Assembly (NCBI GenBank): GCA_000024525.1
Contig: CP001769.1
Span: 7,287,001 to 7,351,000 of the forward strand
From: Spirosoma linguale DSM 74
GTDB taxonomy: Bacteria > Bacteroidota > Bacteroidia > Cytophagales > Spirosomataceae
Direction: 5' to 3'
DNA length: 64,000 bases
The translations under genes and the position numbers were made by a program. Position 1 is the first letter of the stretch, and every line of letters begins with the position of its first letter. Shown here in pieces: positions 16,535-26,744 of the stretch. The notes under the pieces were generated by a model, which did no database searches, had not been told where the DNA came from, and was given only the letters and a program-made list of their open reading frames with translations.

Positions 16535-16730
16535 GTCTGTTCCGGGCGGCAATGTATTTTGATAATGTTGGAAATGGTACCTAGTGAATTGATTACCAAT
16601 AGCTTGTCTTTTCGGAAAAACAGTAAAAGTTGCCAGTTTCTTATGTACTTTGACCTGCTAAATCACAAAAAAGAGAGTTTTCGAAAGGGACTTAATGGCT
16701 TGTTTATGAGCGGATTGTATAGCCAGACGG
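16535..16730 (+). promoter_or_regulatory. CRISPR leader
   Basis: About 196 bases between cas4 and the first repeat, AT-rich with A runs (CACAAAAAAGAGAG) and no convincing gene. A TACTTTG box near 16645 could be the array promoter, although no good -33 box is seen. Its position next to the adaptation genes and at the end with invariant repeats marks it as the leader, so the newest spacers are those near 16768. Confidence 0.75.
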
Positions 16731-19700
16731 ATTCCCGAGGCTGATCCATTAGAAGAAGGATTGAAACCGGGTTGGCGGTGCCGCTGGCAGCGGGGCGTTG
16801 CCGCATTCCCGAGGCTGATCCATTAGAAGAAGGATTGAAACAGGAAAAGACATTATTAGCCGCTAGATATGCTTCCAATTCCCGAGGCTGATCCATTAGA
16901 AGAAGGATTGAAACCGATGTACCATCCAAGCTACTGCCCGGATGAGCATTATTCCCGAGGCTGATCCATTAGAAGAAGGATTGAAACGCCGGTCGATTTT
17001 CCGCTGATTAGCTTCTGCCTTCAATTCCCGAGGCTGATCCATTAGAAGAAGGATTGAAACTCGCCCATTGCATTGTGTGTTGGCTTAACGTCTTTCTCGA
17101 ATTCCCGAGGCTGATCCATTAGAAGAAGGATTGAAACGATTATAGTTATCTCCAGCTTCGTCAGGCATTGCCAATTCCCGAGGCTGATCCATTAGAAGAA
17201 GGATTGAAACATCTATTGACAATCAGGATATTATTGCCTATTCTAGATTCCCGAGGCTGATCCATTAGAAGAAGGATTGAAACATCTATTGACAATCAGG
17301 ATATTATTGCCTATTCTAATTCCCGAGGCTGATCCATTAGAAGAAGGATTGAAACACGGATGGGCTACCCGCTTCGTTAAACTACCCGGTTATTCCCGAG
17401 GCTGATCCATTAGAAGAAGGATTGAAACCACAAAGCGAATGGATTAAACTATTTTAATGTGTGCAATTCCCGAGGCTGATCCATTAGAAGAAGGATTGAA
17501 ACGGCATCAGATTACTGGTTGCGTGGGTTAGAAAACCTATTCCCGAGGCTGATCCATTAGAAGAAGGATTGAAACGCTTCCACAAAGTCCATGCACTGAC
17601 GCCGTGTTTCAAATTCCCGAGGCTGATCCATTAGAAGAAGGATTGAAACAGTCCGGACAGATGAGCAGCCCGGACTCATTGCGACATTCCCGAGGCTGAT
17701 CCATTAGAAGAAGGATTGAAACCAGTTCCCAGCGCTTCATCCGGCGGATTTGTCGCCAATTCCCGAGGCTGATCCATTAGAAGAAGGATTGAAACATCAA
17801 TTCGTGTTAAAATGGCGGCGCGGTAGGTACCTATTCCCGAGGCTGATCCATTAGAAGAAGGATTGAAACACTAAAGTCTCCGCCTAGAAGGCGGGGGATT
17901 TTCTCCCATTCCCGAGGCTGATCCATTAGAAGAAGGATTGAAACGATGATTTTTTCTGGTGACAGCTGAGGCAAAGCGCCTATTCCCGAGGCTGATCCAT
18001 TAGAAGAAGGATTGAAACGTCATTGAAGGTGAGATTTGGGGAGATGTTCAAAAATTCCCGAGGCTGATCCATTAGAAGAAGGATTGAAACTCAAATTCGT
18101 GGTACTCGTCAATAACTGCGAAGCTGATTCCCGAGGCTGATCCATTAGAAGAAGGATTGAAACTTGGCAAGGACCATGAAGTGCGGGCCGCATGGCCTGA
18201 TTCCCGAGGCTGATCCATTAGAAGAAGGATTGAAACTCACCAAGGTATATTTCACAGTCTAGTATTGACGCAATTCCCGAGGCTGATCCATTAGAAGAAG
18301 GATTGAAACTCCTTCGTAATGCGAATATTCTCGTTGTTATCGCTGATTCCCGAGGCTGATCCATTAGAAGAAGGATTGAAACTCACTTTCCACCTCATCT
18401 GTACTGTCTTCCTTCCATTTATTCCCGAGGCTGATCCATTAGAAGAAGGATTGAAACTCACTTCGCCGCTCACCATCGACAAGTGAAGACGTAATTCCCG
18501 AGGCTGATCCATTAGAAGAAGGATTGAAACCGTCAGGACATCATTTGGTCGAAGCCAAATCCCATGCCGGAATTCCCGAGGCTGATCCATTAGAAGAAGG
18601 ATTGAAACTTGTATGGCAAAACGAAATACAAAACAGAAAAGCGCATTCCCGAGGCTGATCCATTAGAAGAAGGATTGAAACTTCAGAATGCTGTCAACTA
18701 CGCTAAATACCGGGCCAGTATTCCCGAGGCTGATCCATTAGAAGAAGGATTGAAATCGGGTTCTATTGTGTTTCCATCTATCCCATCTGAGGATTCCCGA
18801 GGCTGATCCATTAGAAGAAGGATTGAAACCCTCAAACGGTTGGCGCGTCGGCGGGAAAACAGCCAATTCCCGAGGCTGATCCATTAGAAGAAGGATTGAA
18901 ACCCTACACGAAAGAGAAAAACGAGAACGCATGAAAATTATTCCCGAGGCTGATCCATTAGAAGAAGGATTGAAACCCGGAATCAGTTCATTATACGTGC
19001 CCGTCACCCATCATTCCCGAGGCTGATCCATTAGAAGAAGGATTGAAACATGCGTTTCGTAGTCTGGTCAGTAAAGCCTCGTCGGATTCCCGAGGCTGAT
19101 CCACTAGAAGAAGGATTGAAACCAAAGGCAATTTCAATGGCGGTGGTATCGCTGAAATATTCCCGAGGCTGATCCACTAGAAGAAGGATTGAAACGCCTG
19201 ATCGGGCGTTGGAGCGGTGCGTTTGAGCGAGATTCCCGAGGCTGATCCATTAGAAGAAGGATTGAAACATACCCTCGTGACTGGCATCAATGGTAGTGCA
19301 ACCAACATTCCCGAGGCTGATCCATTAGAAGAAGGATTGAAACATGCAGCTATGGACAAAAAAGGGGGGATGCTCGAAACAATTCCCGAGGCTGATCCAT
19401 TAGAAGAAGGATTGAAACTGGCGATTCGGCCAAAAACTCCAAGTCCAACCCGAAACATTCCCGAGGCTGATCCATTAGAAGAAGGATTGAAACCCCATCT
19501 CTCCTAATGTTTTCTCACCCAGCTTGGTGAATTCCCGAGGCTGATCCATTAGAAGAAGGATTGAAACTAGTCTCGTGCGACAGGCGAATTGTGAATAATG
19601 TTAATCTGTATTCCCGAGGCTGATCCATTAGAAGAAGGATTGAAACTTAGCCGGGGTAACTCCTTGCGTAGCTAGGTAGTCAAATTCCCGAGGCTGATCC

Positions 19701-19860
19701 ATTAGAAGAAGGATTGAAACGCTTAACGGGGCCTTGTTGATGGTCTTAAAGCGGTCAATAAATTCCCGAGGTTGATCCATTAGAAGAAGGATTGAAACAA
19801 CTCTGCATGATCGGCCCTACAGCATTCCCGAGGCTGATCCACTGGAAGAAGGATTGAATT
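16731..19860 (+). CRISPR. CRISPR array: 43 repeats of 37 bases, 42 spacers
   Basis: Repeats start every 72-79 bases from 16731 to 19762, with a last one at 19824. The 37-base repeat begins ATTCCCGAGGCTGATCCATT and ends AGAAGAAGGATTGAAAC, giving the ATTGAAAC handle typical of subtype I-B. Spacers are 35-42 bases except the last (25). Variant repeats: 18720 (ends GAAAT), 19086 and 19159 (CCACTAG), 19762 (GGTTGATCC), and 19824 (CCACTGG, ends GAATT). Variants cluster at the far end, so transcription and growth run from the cas4 side. Spacers 7 (17211-17246) and 8 (17284-17318) are identical except for one final base. A further repeat scrap (AAAGAAGGATTG) lies at 19887-19898. Confidence 0.99.
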
Positions 19861-20063
19861 GGAAGAGACCTGATCGCAAAACTGACAAAGAAGGATTGCG
19901 GTTTGTTCACAATAGGAAGAATAAACGAAAATTGTCAGCGCGTTTCGGCGGTTTAGAACCGCTGCGCTTAACTTGCTCTACACAACACCCCTCGTTTATT
20001 CGGGGATACGTTAATCTTTCTGCTAGGTTTGTTATCTAATTGCTAAACGTATCTAAAATCACA

Positions 20064-20684
20064 ATGAAATCATTCATAAGCTGGTTTTGTACCGCCACCC
20101 TGATTTTACAAAGCACGCTGGCTATTAGGGCGCAGAGCCCAAAAGGGTACAGTCTGGGCGATGTCGTAGCCGACTTTCGGCTCAGGAATGTGGATAGCCG
20201 CCAGATTACCCTGGCCGATTATAAGGACCAGCGGGGCGTAATTGTTGTTTTTATGAGCAACCACTGCCCGTTTGCGAAAGCGTACGAAGACCGCCTGATT
20301 AGCCTTGATCGGAAATTTGCGACGCAGGGCTATCCGGTGCTCGCGGTCATGCCCAACGACCCCAAAGCTTATGACGACGACTCCTTCCAGAACATGCAGT
20401 CTCGTTCGCGCGAAAAAAACTACCCCTTTGCCTATGCAATGGACGAAACGCAAGTAACTGCCAAAGCCTTTGGCGCTACCCGAACCCCCGAAGTGTTCGT
20501 GCTGAAACAAACGGGAGGACAGTTCATCGTTGAGTACGTAGGAACCATTGACGATAGTCCACAGGACGGAAGCAGCGTGCAGCGTCGGTACATCGACGAA
20601 GCCGTTAGTAGTTTACTCGCTGGCAAGCCGGTACAGTCGCCCATTACCAAACCCATTGGCTGTGCCATCAAGTGGAAAAATTAA
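20064..20684 (+). CDS. Exported thioredoxin-like (redoxin) protein
   Basis: 206 residues from the ATG at 20064; a longer frame from a TTG adds no plausible sequence. An N-terminal signal peptide ends near IRAQ. The AhpC/TSA-like fold follows, with the active-site region VVFMSNHCPFAKAYEDRL. It has a single cysteine followed by P, rather than a CXXC pair. The segment AFGATRTPEVFVL carries the cis-proline of the thioredoxin fold. Likely a periplasmic thiol peroxidase or redox protein. It is the first gene past the array. Confidence 0.8.
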   Translation: MKSFISWFCTATLILQSTLAIRAQSPKGYSLGDVVADFRLRNVDSRQITLADYKDQRGVIVVFMSNHCPFAKAYEDRLISLDRKFATQGYPVLAVMPNDPKAYDDDSFQNMQSRSREKNYPFAYAMDETQVTAKAFGATRTPEVFVLKQTGGQFIVEYVGTIDDSPQDGSSVQRRYIDEAVSSLLAGKPVQSPITKPIGCAIKWKN

Positions 20685-20808
20685 CGCGAAGGGGCGATAG
20701 ACGAATTGCCGGCTTTTACCCGGTCGGGATGCTCGGCACAACACAAACCGGATTTCTGGCATACCATTTGCCAACCAGTTTGTAAGAATCAACTTACTCA
20801 ATACGATT

Positions 20809-21360
20809 ATGATTAAACATCCATTAACACTGACACGCATTAAACAGACCGCCGGTACCCTTATGCTGGTAGCTTCACTGGCTTTAGTACAAGCCTGTGG
20901 TTCCGACAACAAGAATGAGTCCCGGACCGAAGATGCCCTCGAAAAAACAGGCGACGCTATCTCTGCCGATACAAAAGACGCAACGGCTGAAGCCCGGGAG
21001 GATCTGAAAGAAACCGGTGATAAAGCCGAAGCCAAGTCCGACGAAGCAGCTGCCGATTTTCGGCGCGAACGGGACGAAGCAGTGGCTAAAATGAACGTGC
21101 AGAAGGATAAACTGGATGCTAAAATTGACGAGCTGAAGGCCAAAGCCGACAAACAAAGCGATAAAGCAAAGGCTGAAACGGATCGGCAGCGCGAAAAGCT
21201 GGAAGAACAGCGGAAAGAACTGGGCGAAGATATCGACCACGCCAAGAACGCAACAGCTGATGCCTGGCAGGATGTTAAATCAGGTTTTAAACAGGCCGGT
21301 CGCGAAATAGGCGATGCCTTTGATAAAGCTGGCGATAAGCTGAAGCGGGACAACGACTAG
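20809..21360 (+). CDS. Lipoprotein with long charged coiled-coil
   Basis: 183 residues. A signal with lipobox LVQAC is followed by an Ala-, Asp-, Glu- and Lys-rich helical region covering most of the protein, with repeated KxDEAxA-type heptads, similar in composition to apolipoprotein- or LEA-like stress proteins. It is probably anchored in the envelope. No enzymatic motif is seen. A terminator-like hairpin follows at 21387. Confidence 0.7.
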   Translation: MIKHPLTLTRIKQTAGTLMLVASLALVQACGSDNKNESRTEDALEKTGDAISADTKDATAEAREDLKETGDKAEAKSDEAAADFRRERDEAVAKMNVQKDKLDAKIDELKAKADKQSDKAKAETDRQREKLEEQRKELGEDIDHAKNATADAWQDVKSGFKQAGREIGDAFDKAGDKLKRDND

Positions 21361-21386
21361 GTAACGCGTTTTTGTTTCGGAAATTG

Positions 21387-21424
21387 ATAAGGTGCTGGCT
21401 TTCATTGAAAAGTCGGCACCTTAT
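21387..21424. terminator. Hairpin downstream of the coiled-coil lipoprotein gene
   Basis: Nine-base arms ATAAGGTGC and GCACCTTAT with further partial pairing inside (CTTT/AAAG). A short T-rich tract follows. Confidence 0.6.
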
Positions 21425-21541
21425 TTGTTAAGAGGACTGTGGAGCCTTTTCCTCAGATTTGAGGATAGATATACAATTAGCTCTTGTATTCCAACGGGGA
21501 AAATTGTTATTTTGCGGGCTAAATTGACTGTTAAAAGCGAA

Positions 21542-23662
21542 ATGTCTGTCATTAATAAGATCAGAGAACGTTCGGGACTGGCTGTTGGTATTATTGCCGT
21601 CAGTTTGATTCTGTTCATTGTGGGTGGTGACCTGCTCGGAGGCCGTAGTTTGCTCTTCGGCGGAAATCAGCAAGAGGTTGGTGAGATTGCCGGTCAATCC
21701 ATTGATTATCAGGAATTCAACGCCAAGGTAGACGAACTTAGGGCGCAGTTTGAACAGCAAAGCGGCCGGGCTCCTGTCGATCAGGATCTTGTGCAGATTC
21801 GGGAACAGGCCTGGAATCAGCTGTTATTTGAAATTGCCTATCAGAAAGAGTTCGACAAGCTGGGCCTCCAGGTTACGAGCGAGGAACTGGTCGACATGGT
21901 GCAGGGTAACAACATCAGCCCCGCCGTTCGTCAGGCGTTTACAAATCCGCAAACGGGTGTATTCGACAAAAGCTCCATTATCAGTTACCTGAAAGGGCTC
22001 AAGAATTTACCAGCTCAGCAGCAGGCTGCCTGGGCTGGCTTCGAGAAAAACCTGGCTTCCGACCGGCTTCGGGAAAAGTACGAAGGTCTGATGCGCCTGT
22101 CGGTTTTTGCCACCACGGCCGAAGCTCAAAAAGAATACCAGGCGCAAAATTCGAAAGCAAACGTGAAATTCCTGTTCGTACCGTACTACACCATCAACGA
22201 CACGACGGTGAAAGTGACGGATTCGCAACTGGAAGACTACCTCTCGAAACATAAAGATGAGTATCCCGGCTCCGACAGTCGGTCTATTCAGTACGTGACG
22301 TTCTCGGTCGCACCGTCTAAAGAAGATAGCTCGGCCCTGTATACACAAATCAAATCACTGGCTCGTGGCCTGGGCGCTGCCACCAACGATTCTACATTTG
22401 CCCAGCAAAACAGCGACGTTCGGGTACCACTTTACCTGACGGCTGGTGAGATGCCGGAACAGCTTCGTGCTGCCATTCCAACATTTGCCCCCGGTGGTAT
22501 TTACGGTCCTTTCCGCGAAGGCAACACGTATTTTATCTATAAATACGGTGGTACCAAACGCGATACCAACTTCACGGCCCGCGCCAGCCATATCCTGATT
22601 CAGACGAAAGGGTTGGCCGACTCAGCAAAAGCTGATGCTCGTCGCCGGGCAGAAGGTATCCTGAAGCAGATTCAGGGTGGTGCCAGCTTCGAAGCCCTGG
22701 CCCAGACCAACAGCGACGACGGTTCCCGGTCTGTTGGTGGCGACCTTGGGTACTTTAAGAACAATGGCCAAATGGTGAAGCCGTTCGAAACGGCCGTATT
22801 TGGTGCTACATCGGCTGGACTGATTCCCCGTCTGGTCGAGACCGAGTTCGGTTACCACATCATCAACGTGACGCAGCCTAAAACAAACGTACTTTATCGC
22901 ATAGCAGCCATTGGTAAGGCAATCACGCCAAGCCAGACTACCCGCGATGAAGCGTTGCGCAAAGCAGACCAGTTTGCATCGGACGTGCATACTAAAGAAG
23001 AGTTCGACGCCAAAGTGAAAGAAGATAAATCGCTGGTCGTTGCTACGGCAGATCGTATTCCCGAAGGCGCTAACCAGATCAATGCGCTAACGGGTTCGGA
23101 AGTTCGGCAGATTGTCCGCTGGGCGTTCAACGATAAGACGGACATAAACACGGTGTCGGAGCCGTTTGAAGTGGGTGACCAGTATGTTATTGCCGTCCTG
23201 ACCAACAAGACGTCGAAAGACAAAGTGAGCATCAACGATTTCCGCAATGAGCTGACCGCTAAAGTGCGTAACGAGTTGAAAGGCGAGCAGATCATCAGCA
23301 AGCTTGGTAATGCCAGTGGCACATTGGAATCCATCTCGCAGAAATATGGAGCCGGTGCTCTGGTCGAAACGGTTGAGGATGTTAACCTGGCAACGGGTTT
23401 CCTTCGCAGCGCCGGTGTTGACCCTGTTGCCCTCGGAAAAGCGTTTGGTCTGAAGCCCGGTAAGCGTACGAAGCCATTTGCTGGCGAAGGCGGTGTTCTG
23501 ATTATGGAAGCCGTTTCATTGACGCCTGCACCAGCCATTGCCGATTATGCGCTGTATAAGACACAAATTCAGCAAAACAACACCCAGCGTGTTGGTTTCT
23601 ATATCAACGAAGCCATTAAAGATGCGGCAAAAGTTGAAGACCGCCGGGCTAAATTCTATTAG
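21542..23662 (+). CDS. Peptidyl-prolyl isomerase of the PpiD/SurA type
   Basis: 706 residues from the ATG at 21542. An earlier in-frame TTG start adds 50 residues unlike any signal. A single N-terminal membrane anchor (GLAVGIIAVSLILFIVGGDL) is followed by a SurA_N-like chaperone region (VDQDLVQIREQAWNQLLFEI) and a parvulin domain at about residues 340-450 (ARASHILIQTKG through VETEFGYHIINV). A second, poorer parvulin-like region follows. It probably helps fold exported and outer-membrane proteins. It is a single gene ending in a strong terminator. Confidence 0.9.
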   Translation: MSVINKIRERSGLAVGIIAVSLILFIVGGDLLGGRSLLFGGNQQEVGEIAGQSIDYQEFNAKVDELRAQFEQQSGRAPVDQDLVQIREQAWNQLLFEIAYQKEFDKLGLQVTSEELVDMVQGNNISPAVRQAFTNPQTGVFDKSSIISYLKGLKNLPAQQQAAWAGFEKNLASDRLREKYEGLMRLSVFATTAEAQKEYQAQNSKANVKFLFVPYYTINDTTVKVTDSQLEDYLSKHKDEYPGSDSRSIQYVTFSVAPSKEDSSALYTQIKSLARGLGAATNDSTFAQQNSDVRVPLYLTAGEMPEQLRAAIPTFAPGGIYGPFREGNTYFIYKYGGTKRDTNFTARASHILIQTKGLADSAKADARRRAEGILKQIQGGASFEALAQTNSDDGSRSVGGDLGYFKNNGQMVKPFETAVFGATSAGLIPRLVETEFGYHIINVTQPKTNVLYRIAAIGKAITPSQTTRDEALRKADQFASDVHTKEEFDAKVKEDKSLVVATADRIPEGANQINALTGSEVRQIVRWAFNDKTDINTVSEPFEVGDQYVIAVLTNKTSKDKVSINDFRNELTAKVRNELKGEQIISKLGNASGTLESISQKYGAGALVETVEDVNLATGFLRSAGVDPVALGKAFGLKPGKRTKPFAGEGGVLIMEAVSLTPAPAIADYALYKTQIQQNNTQRVGFYINEAIKDAAKVEDRRAKFY

Positions 23663-23682
23663 TCTTGATAAAAGGCATTCAT

Positions 23683-23720
23683 AAAAAAGCCCGCTCCTGG
23701 TTTCAGGAGCGGGCTTTTTT
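23683..23720 (+). terminator. Rho-independent-type terminator after the PpiD-like gene
   Basis: A perfect 17-bp stem with a GTTT loop and GC-rich core (GCCCGCTCCTG/CAGGAGCGGGC) ending in TTTTTT; the A run on the left makes it usable in both directions. Confidence 0.93.
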
Positions 23721-23805
23721 GTAGTCGTATGGGTTAATGGTTATTGAGTTAGTAGTTAGCGTGAATAATGGGTTACAGCATTTAAAATCTCGTTGCTTGT
23801 CGTTG

Positions 23806-23922
23806 GGCATAGTCTATGACTATGTCCAGGTGTTATCCGGTCTCTGACCGGAATTTCTCAGGCTATTTAATAAACTCCGGTCAGAGACCGGATAACGCAC
23901 CGACATAGTCACAGACTATGCC
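23806..23922. repeat. Nested intergenic inverted repeat between the PpiD-like gene and rdgB
   Basis: Outer arms at 23806-23826 and 23902-23922 (GGCATAGTC...GACTATGTC type, each nearly palindromic itself). Inner arms at 23832-23852 and 23876-23896 are exact complements containing CCGGTCTCTGACCGG. The 23-base centre is AT-rich. It has no coding potential and looks like a small non-autonomous palindromic element. Confidence 0.85.
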
Positions 23923-23967
23923 GAGCGCTGGCCGAGGAGCACCAATAACGTAATAACCAATACCCAT

Positions 23968-24546
23968 TCACTTAATCTGATTCTGCAGATACGTGATCAT
24001 CTTAGCCAGTGCCCTTGACCGGTGGCTGATCAGGCCTTTTTCGTCAATTGTCATTTCGGCAAAGGTGCGGTCGTAGCCATCGGGCTGAAAGACGGGGTCG
24101 TAGCCAAAGCCCCCGGAGCCGCGAGGTTCCGTTACAATCTGTCCCTCAATAATGCCCTCGAACTGGTGCTCAACGCTGTGTAGCACCAACGTGAATACGG
24201 TTATAAACCGTGCTTTGCGGCTGGGCTTATTGCTTAAATTGGCCAATAGCTTCTGAATGTTCTTCTCGCTATCCCGGCTACCGGAGTAAAAGGCCGAATC
24301 GACGCCCGGTTCACCGTTCAGCGCGTCGACCTCCAGGCCGGAGTCATCGGCAAAGCAGGAAACGCCGAAGTTTGTCCAGACATAATCGGCTTTTTGGCGC
24401 GAATTACCCGGAATCGTCCCCGATGTTTCAGGTAGTTCGTCAGTACAACCAATATCCTGAAGGGTTTTAAGAATGAACGAATCGCCGAGTTTCGCAGAAA
24501 CTTCGGCTAGTTTATGTTGATTGTTTGTGGCAAAGCAGAGTTCCAT
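23968..24546 (-). CDS. rdgB: Non-canonical purine NTP pyrophosphatase (RdgB/HAM1)
   Basis: 192 residues from the ATG at 24546. It hydrolyses dITP/XTP to the monophosphate and so keeps deaminated purines out of nucleic acids. Family motifs: CFATNNQHKLAEV (Walker-like start), FADDSGLEVDALNGEPGVDSA, and C-terminal GFGYDPVFQPDGYDRTFAEM with ISHRSRA. Complete and of normal length. It is separated from the upstream FKBP gene by a terminator, so it probably has its own promoter. Confidence 0.95.
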   Translation of the reverse strand: MELCFATNNQHKLAEVSAKLGDSFILKTLQDIGCTDELPETSGTIPGNSRQKADYVWTNFGVSCFADDSGLEVDALNGEPGVDSAFYSGSRDSEKNIQKLLANLSNKPSRKARFITVFTLVLHSVEHQFEGIIEGQIVTEPRGSGGFGYDPVFQPDGYDRTFAEMTIDEKGLISHRSRALAKMITYLQNQIK

Positions 24547-24557
24547 AGTAAACAAAA

Positions 24558-24591
24558 AAAGCCGTTTGCAGCGATAACTGCAAACGGCTTT
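24558..24591 (-). terminator. Terminator of the FKBP gene
   Basis: Arms AAAGCCGTTTGCAG and CTGCAAACGGCTTT are exact complements around CGATAA. On the minus strand the stem is followed by a T run, placing the end of the FKBP transcript just before rdgB. Confidence 0.9.
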
Positions 24592-24609
24592 CGTAGAATA
24601 ACGGAATAC

Positions 24610-25524
24610 TTACCGGCCGGGCTGCGGCATACCGCCGGGCTGGCCAGGCTGGCCTTTCTGGATATCGATCAGTTCAATATCGAACAGCAGAACGGAGTTT
24701 GGCGCGATACCCTGGTTACCACGGGGGCCGTAAGCCAGCGTTGAAGGAATAATCAACGTAGCCGATTCACCTTTGTGGAGCTTGCTCACGCCCTCTTCCC
24801 AACCGGGAATAACCATGCCAACACCAATCTGGAACTGAGCTGGCTTTCCACCCGCCTGTGGGTTTGTGCGTGAGCTATCGAATACTTTGCCGTCCAGCAG
24901 TTTACCGGTATAATGAACCTGCACGACATCACCTTTATTAGGTGTCGGGCCAGTGCCCGGCTTGGTAACTACGTAATAGACGCCCGATTCTGTTTTTTGA
25001 GCTTTACCTGTCAGGCCGTTTTTCGCGATGTAGTTTTCAATAATTTTCGCGTCAACACCTTTCTGCTTTTCAAAATCAGCGGCCTGTGCTTTCTTATACT
25101 CATCTTCGGTCTGTACGTTCAGGATTTTTACCGCAATACCAATGTCGGTTCCTTTCTGCACACCCGGGGGCAGGGGCTGCATGGCTTTGGTAAACAGCGA
25201 ATCGGCACTTACGTAAAACGTTGCGCTATCGCCTTTTCCCAGCATAGTCAGCCCTTCTTCATACGATCCTTTGAAAGGGGGTACCTGCAACAACATCTGG
25301 AACGGAGTGCCTTCTTTGTGCGTATCGCGCAGCACAGAATCTTTGTTGTTCATCAGGGTCAGGTGCAGCGTCAGAATGTCGCCAACTTTACCTTTGCGGT
25401 TCCCTTCGGTTTGCTCATGGATGGTGTACTTCAGGCCGTTTTCCGTCACCTGTTGGCGGTTTTTACCGCAGGCCGCTACAACAGCGACGAGTAGGGCGGC
25501 TTTCCCGAAATTTTTAAGAGACAT
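24610..25524 (-). CDS. FKBP-type peptidyl-prolyl isomerase, lipoprotein
   Basis: 304 residues. A lipoprotein signal with lipobox VVAAC is followed by two FKBP-like regions. The N-terminal one (about 30-150) is diverged. The C-terminal one (about 180-290) has the canonical blocks VQVHYTGKLLDGKVFDSSR, GWEEGVSKLHKGESATLIIP and YGPRGNQGIAPNSVLLFDIE. It probably accelerates proline isomerisation in exported proteins. A Gly/Pro-rich tail ends the protein. Confidence 0.92.
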   Translation of the reverse strand: MSLKNFGKAALLVAVVAACGKNRQQVTENGLKYTIHEQTEGNRKGKVGDILTLHLTLMNNKDSVLRDTHKEGTPFQMLLQVPPFKGSYEEGLTMLGKGDSATFYVSADSLFTKAMQPLPPGVQKGTDIGIAVKILNVQTEDEYKKAQAADFEKQKGVDAKIIENYIAKNGLTGKAQKTESGVYYVVTKPGTGPTPNKGDVVQVHYTGKLLDGKVFDSSRTNPQAGGKPAQFQIGVGMVIPGWEEGVSKLHKGESATLIIPSTLAYGPRGNQGIAPNSVLLFDIELIDIQKGQPGQPGGMPQPGR

Positions 25525-25641
25525 GTGAGATTACTTGGTTTATACGTAAGATGTTTACGGTACTGGGTTCAATGTTTACGGGGATACTCGGACTGTATCG
25601 GCTTACTACCGTAAACTATAAACCGATTACCGTAAAATTTT

Positions 25642-26673
25642 CTATACTGTTTCCAGCAACAACTGCTGGTATTCGGGTAATACGGTCAGAAGTTTCTGCT
25701 CCGTTTCGGCAAGGGATAATTTGGTTCGTCCACCAGCTGCGTTCCGATGGCCTCCGCCATTAAAATGCTTGTTGGCCAGGTCACGAACGGAGAAGTTACC
25801 TATAGAACGAAACGACATGCGAATTTCATCATTTCGGTCGATTAAAATAGCTGCCATGACCACGCCATCAACCGCTAGTGCATAATTCACCATTCCTTCC
25901 GTATCGCCGGTTTTCGAGCGGTAGCGCTTTAACTCGGCATCGGTGAGGGTGATGTAGGCAAACTTGTATTCGGGCAGTACCTTAAGCTTTTCATTCAGCA
26001 CATACCCCAGCAGCCGGAACTTGTCGAGGGTGACGTTGTCAAAAATACGGCGGTGGATGCTGCTGACGTCAATCTTCAAATCTACCAGCTCGGCCGCCAT
26101 ACGATGAACGTTGCCCGTGGTGTTTGGGTGTCGGAACGAGCCGGTATCGGTCATAAGGCCGGAATAGAGGCATTCTGCAATCGGTACATCGATCAGGTGT
26201 TTGTCACCCAGGTCTACAATCAGCTGGAAAATCAGTTCTGCCGTCGCGGCAGCTGTTGGGTCCCACAGTGCCAGGTCAGCGAACGATTCCGGTTCGAGGT
26301 GGTGATCGATCAGTATTTTACGGGCCCGCGACTGGCGAACCATAGGAGCCAGATCCCGGATACGGTCGAGCGCCGAAAAGTCGAGGCAGAAGATTACATC
26401 AGCCTGATCGAACAATTCACTGACCGATACCCGTACTTTTTCGTCAAACGCAATAACGTTTTCATTGCCCGACATCCAGTGTAAATTCTGGGAGTAGTCG
26501 GTCGGTGTAACGACCGTTACCAGATGACCTTTTTTACGAAGGTAGCCCGCCAGCCCCAGTGATGATCCCATGGCATCGGCATCGGGATTCTGGTGGGTGG
26601 TAATCAGCACGTTCCGGGCGGCTCCGCCAGGCGGTATCCCGATAATCGCGCCAATTGCGTCAATATCTTGCAT
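25642..26673 (-). CDS. nrnA: DHH/DHHA1 phosphoesterase, NrnA-like oligoribonuclease/pAp phosphatase
   Basis: 343 residues. Motifs of the DHH superfamily: ITTHQNPDADAMGSSLG, FCLDFSALDRI, LIDHHLEPESFADL, and the C-terminal DHHA1 signature NKHFNGGGHRNAAGG. NrnA-type enzymes degrade nano-RNAs and 3'-phosphoadenosine 5'-phosphate. Metal ligands appear intact. It is divergent from ndk, with about 190 bases between them. Confidence 0.92.
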   Translation of the reverse strand: MQDIDAIGAIIGIPPGGAARNVLITTHQNPDADAMGSSLGLAGYLRKKGHLVTVVTPTDYSQNLHWMSGNENVIAFDEKVRVSVSELFDQADVIFCLDFSALDRIRDLAPMVRQSRARKILIDHHLEPESFADLALWDPTAAATAELIFQLIVDLGDKHLIDVPIAECLYSGLMTDTGSFRHPNTTGNVHRMAAELVDLKIDVSSIHRRIFDNVTLDKFRLLGYVLNEKLKVLPEYKFAYITLTDAELKRYRSKTGDTEGMVNYALAVDGVVMAAILIDRNDEIRMSFRSIGNFSVRDLANKHFNGGGHRNAAGGRTKLSLAETEQKLLTVLPEYQQLLLETV

Positions 26674-26744
26674 ATACAGATGGCCTTAGCCACAATCGAA
26701 ACTCAAAAGTACGAATAATACTAATTCCGACATCGGTAAAATCT

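Noticed and set aside
16663..19507. Several reading frames with repeated peptides such as IPEADPLEEGLK and NPSSNGSASGI
   Set aside because: These are translations of the CRISPR repeat and its complement, not genes.
23741..23775. Possible small gene before the nested repeat at 23806
   Set aside because: No frame of useful length; the bases resemble the dispersed GTGAATAATGGGT repeat seen after cas6.
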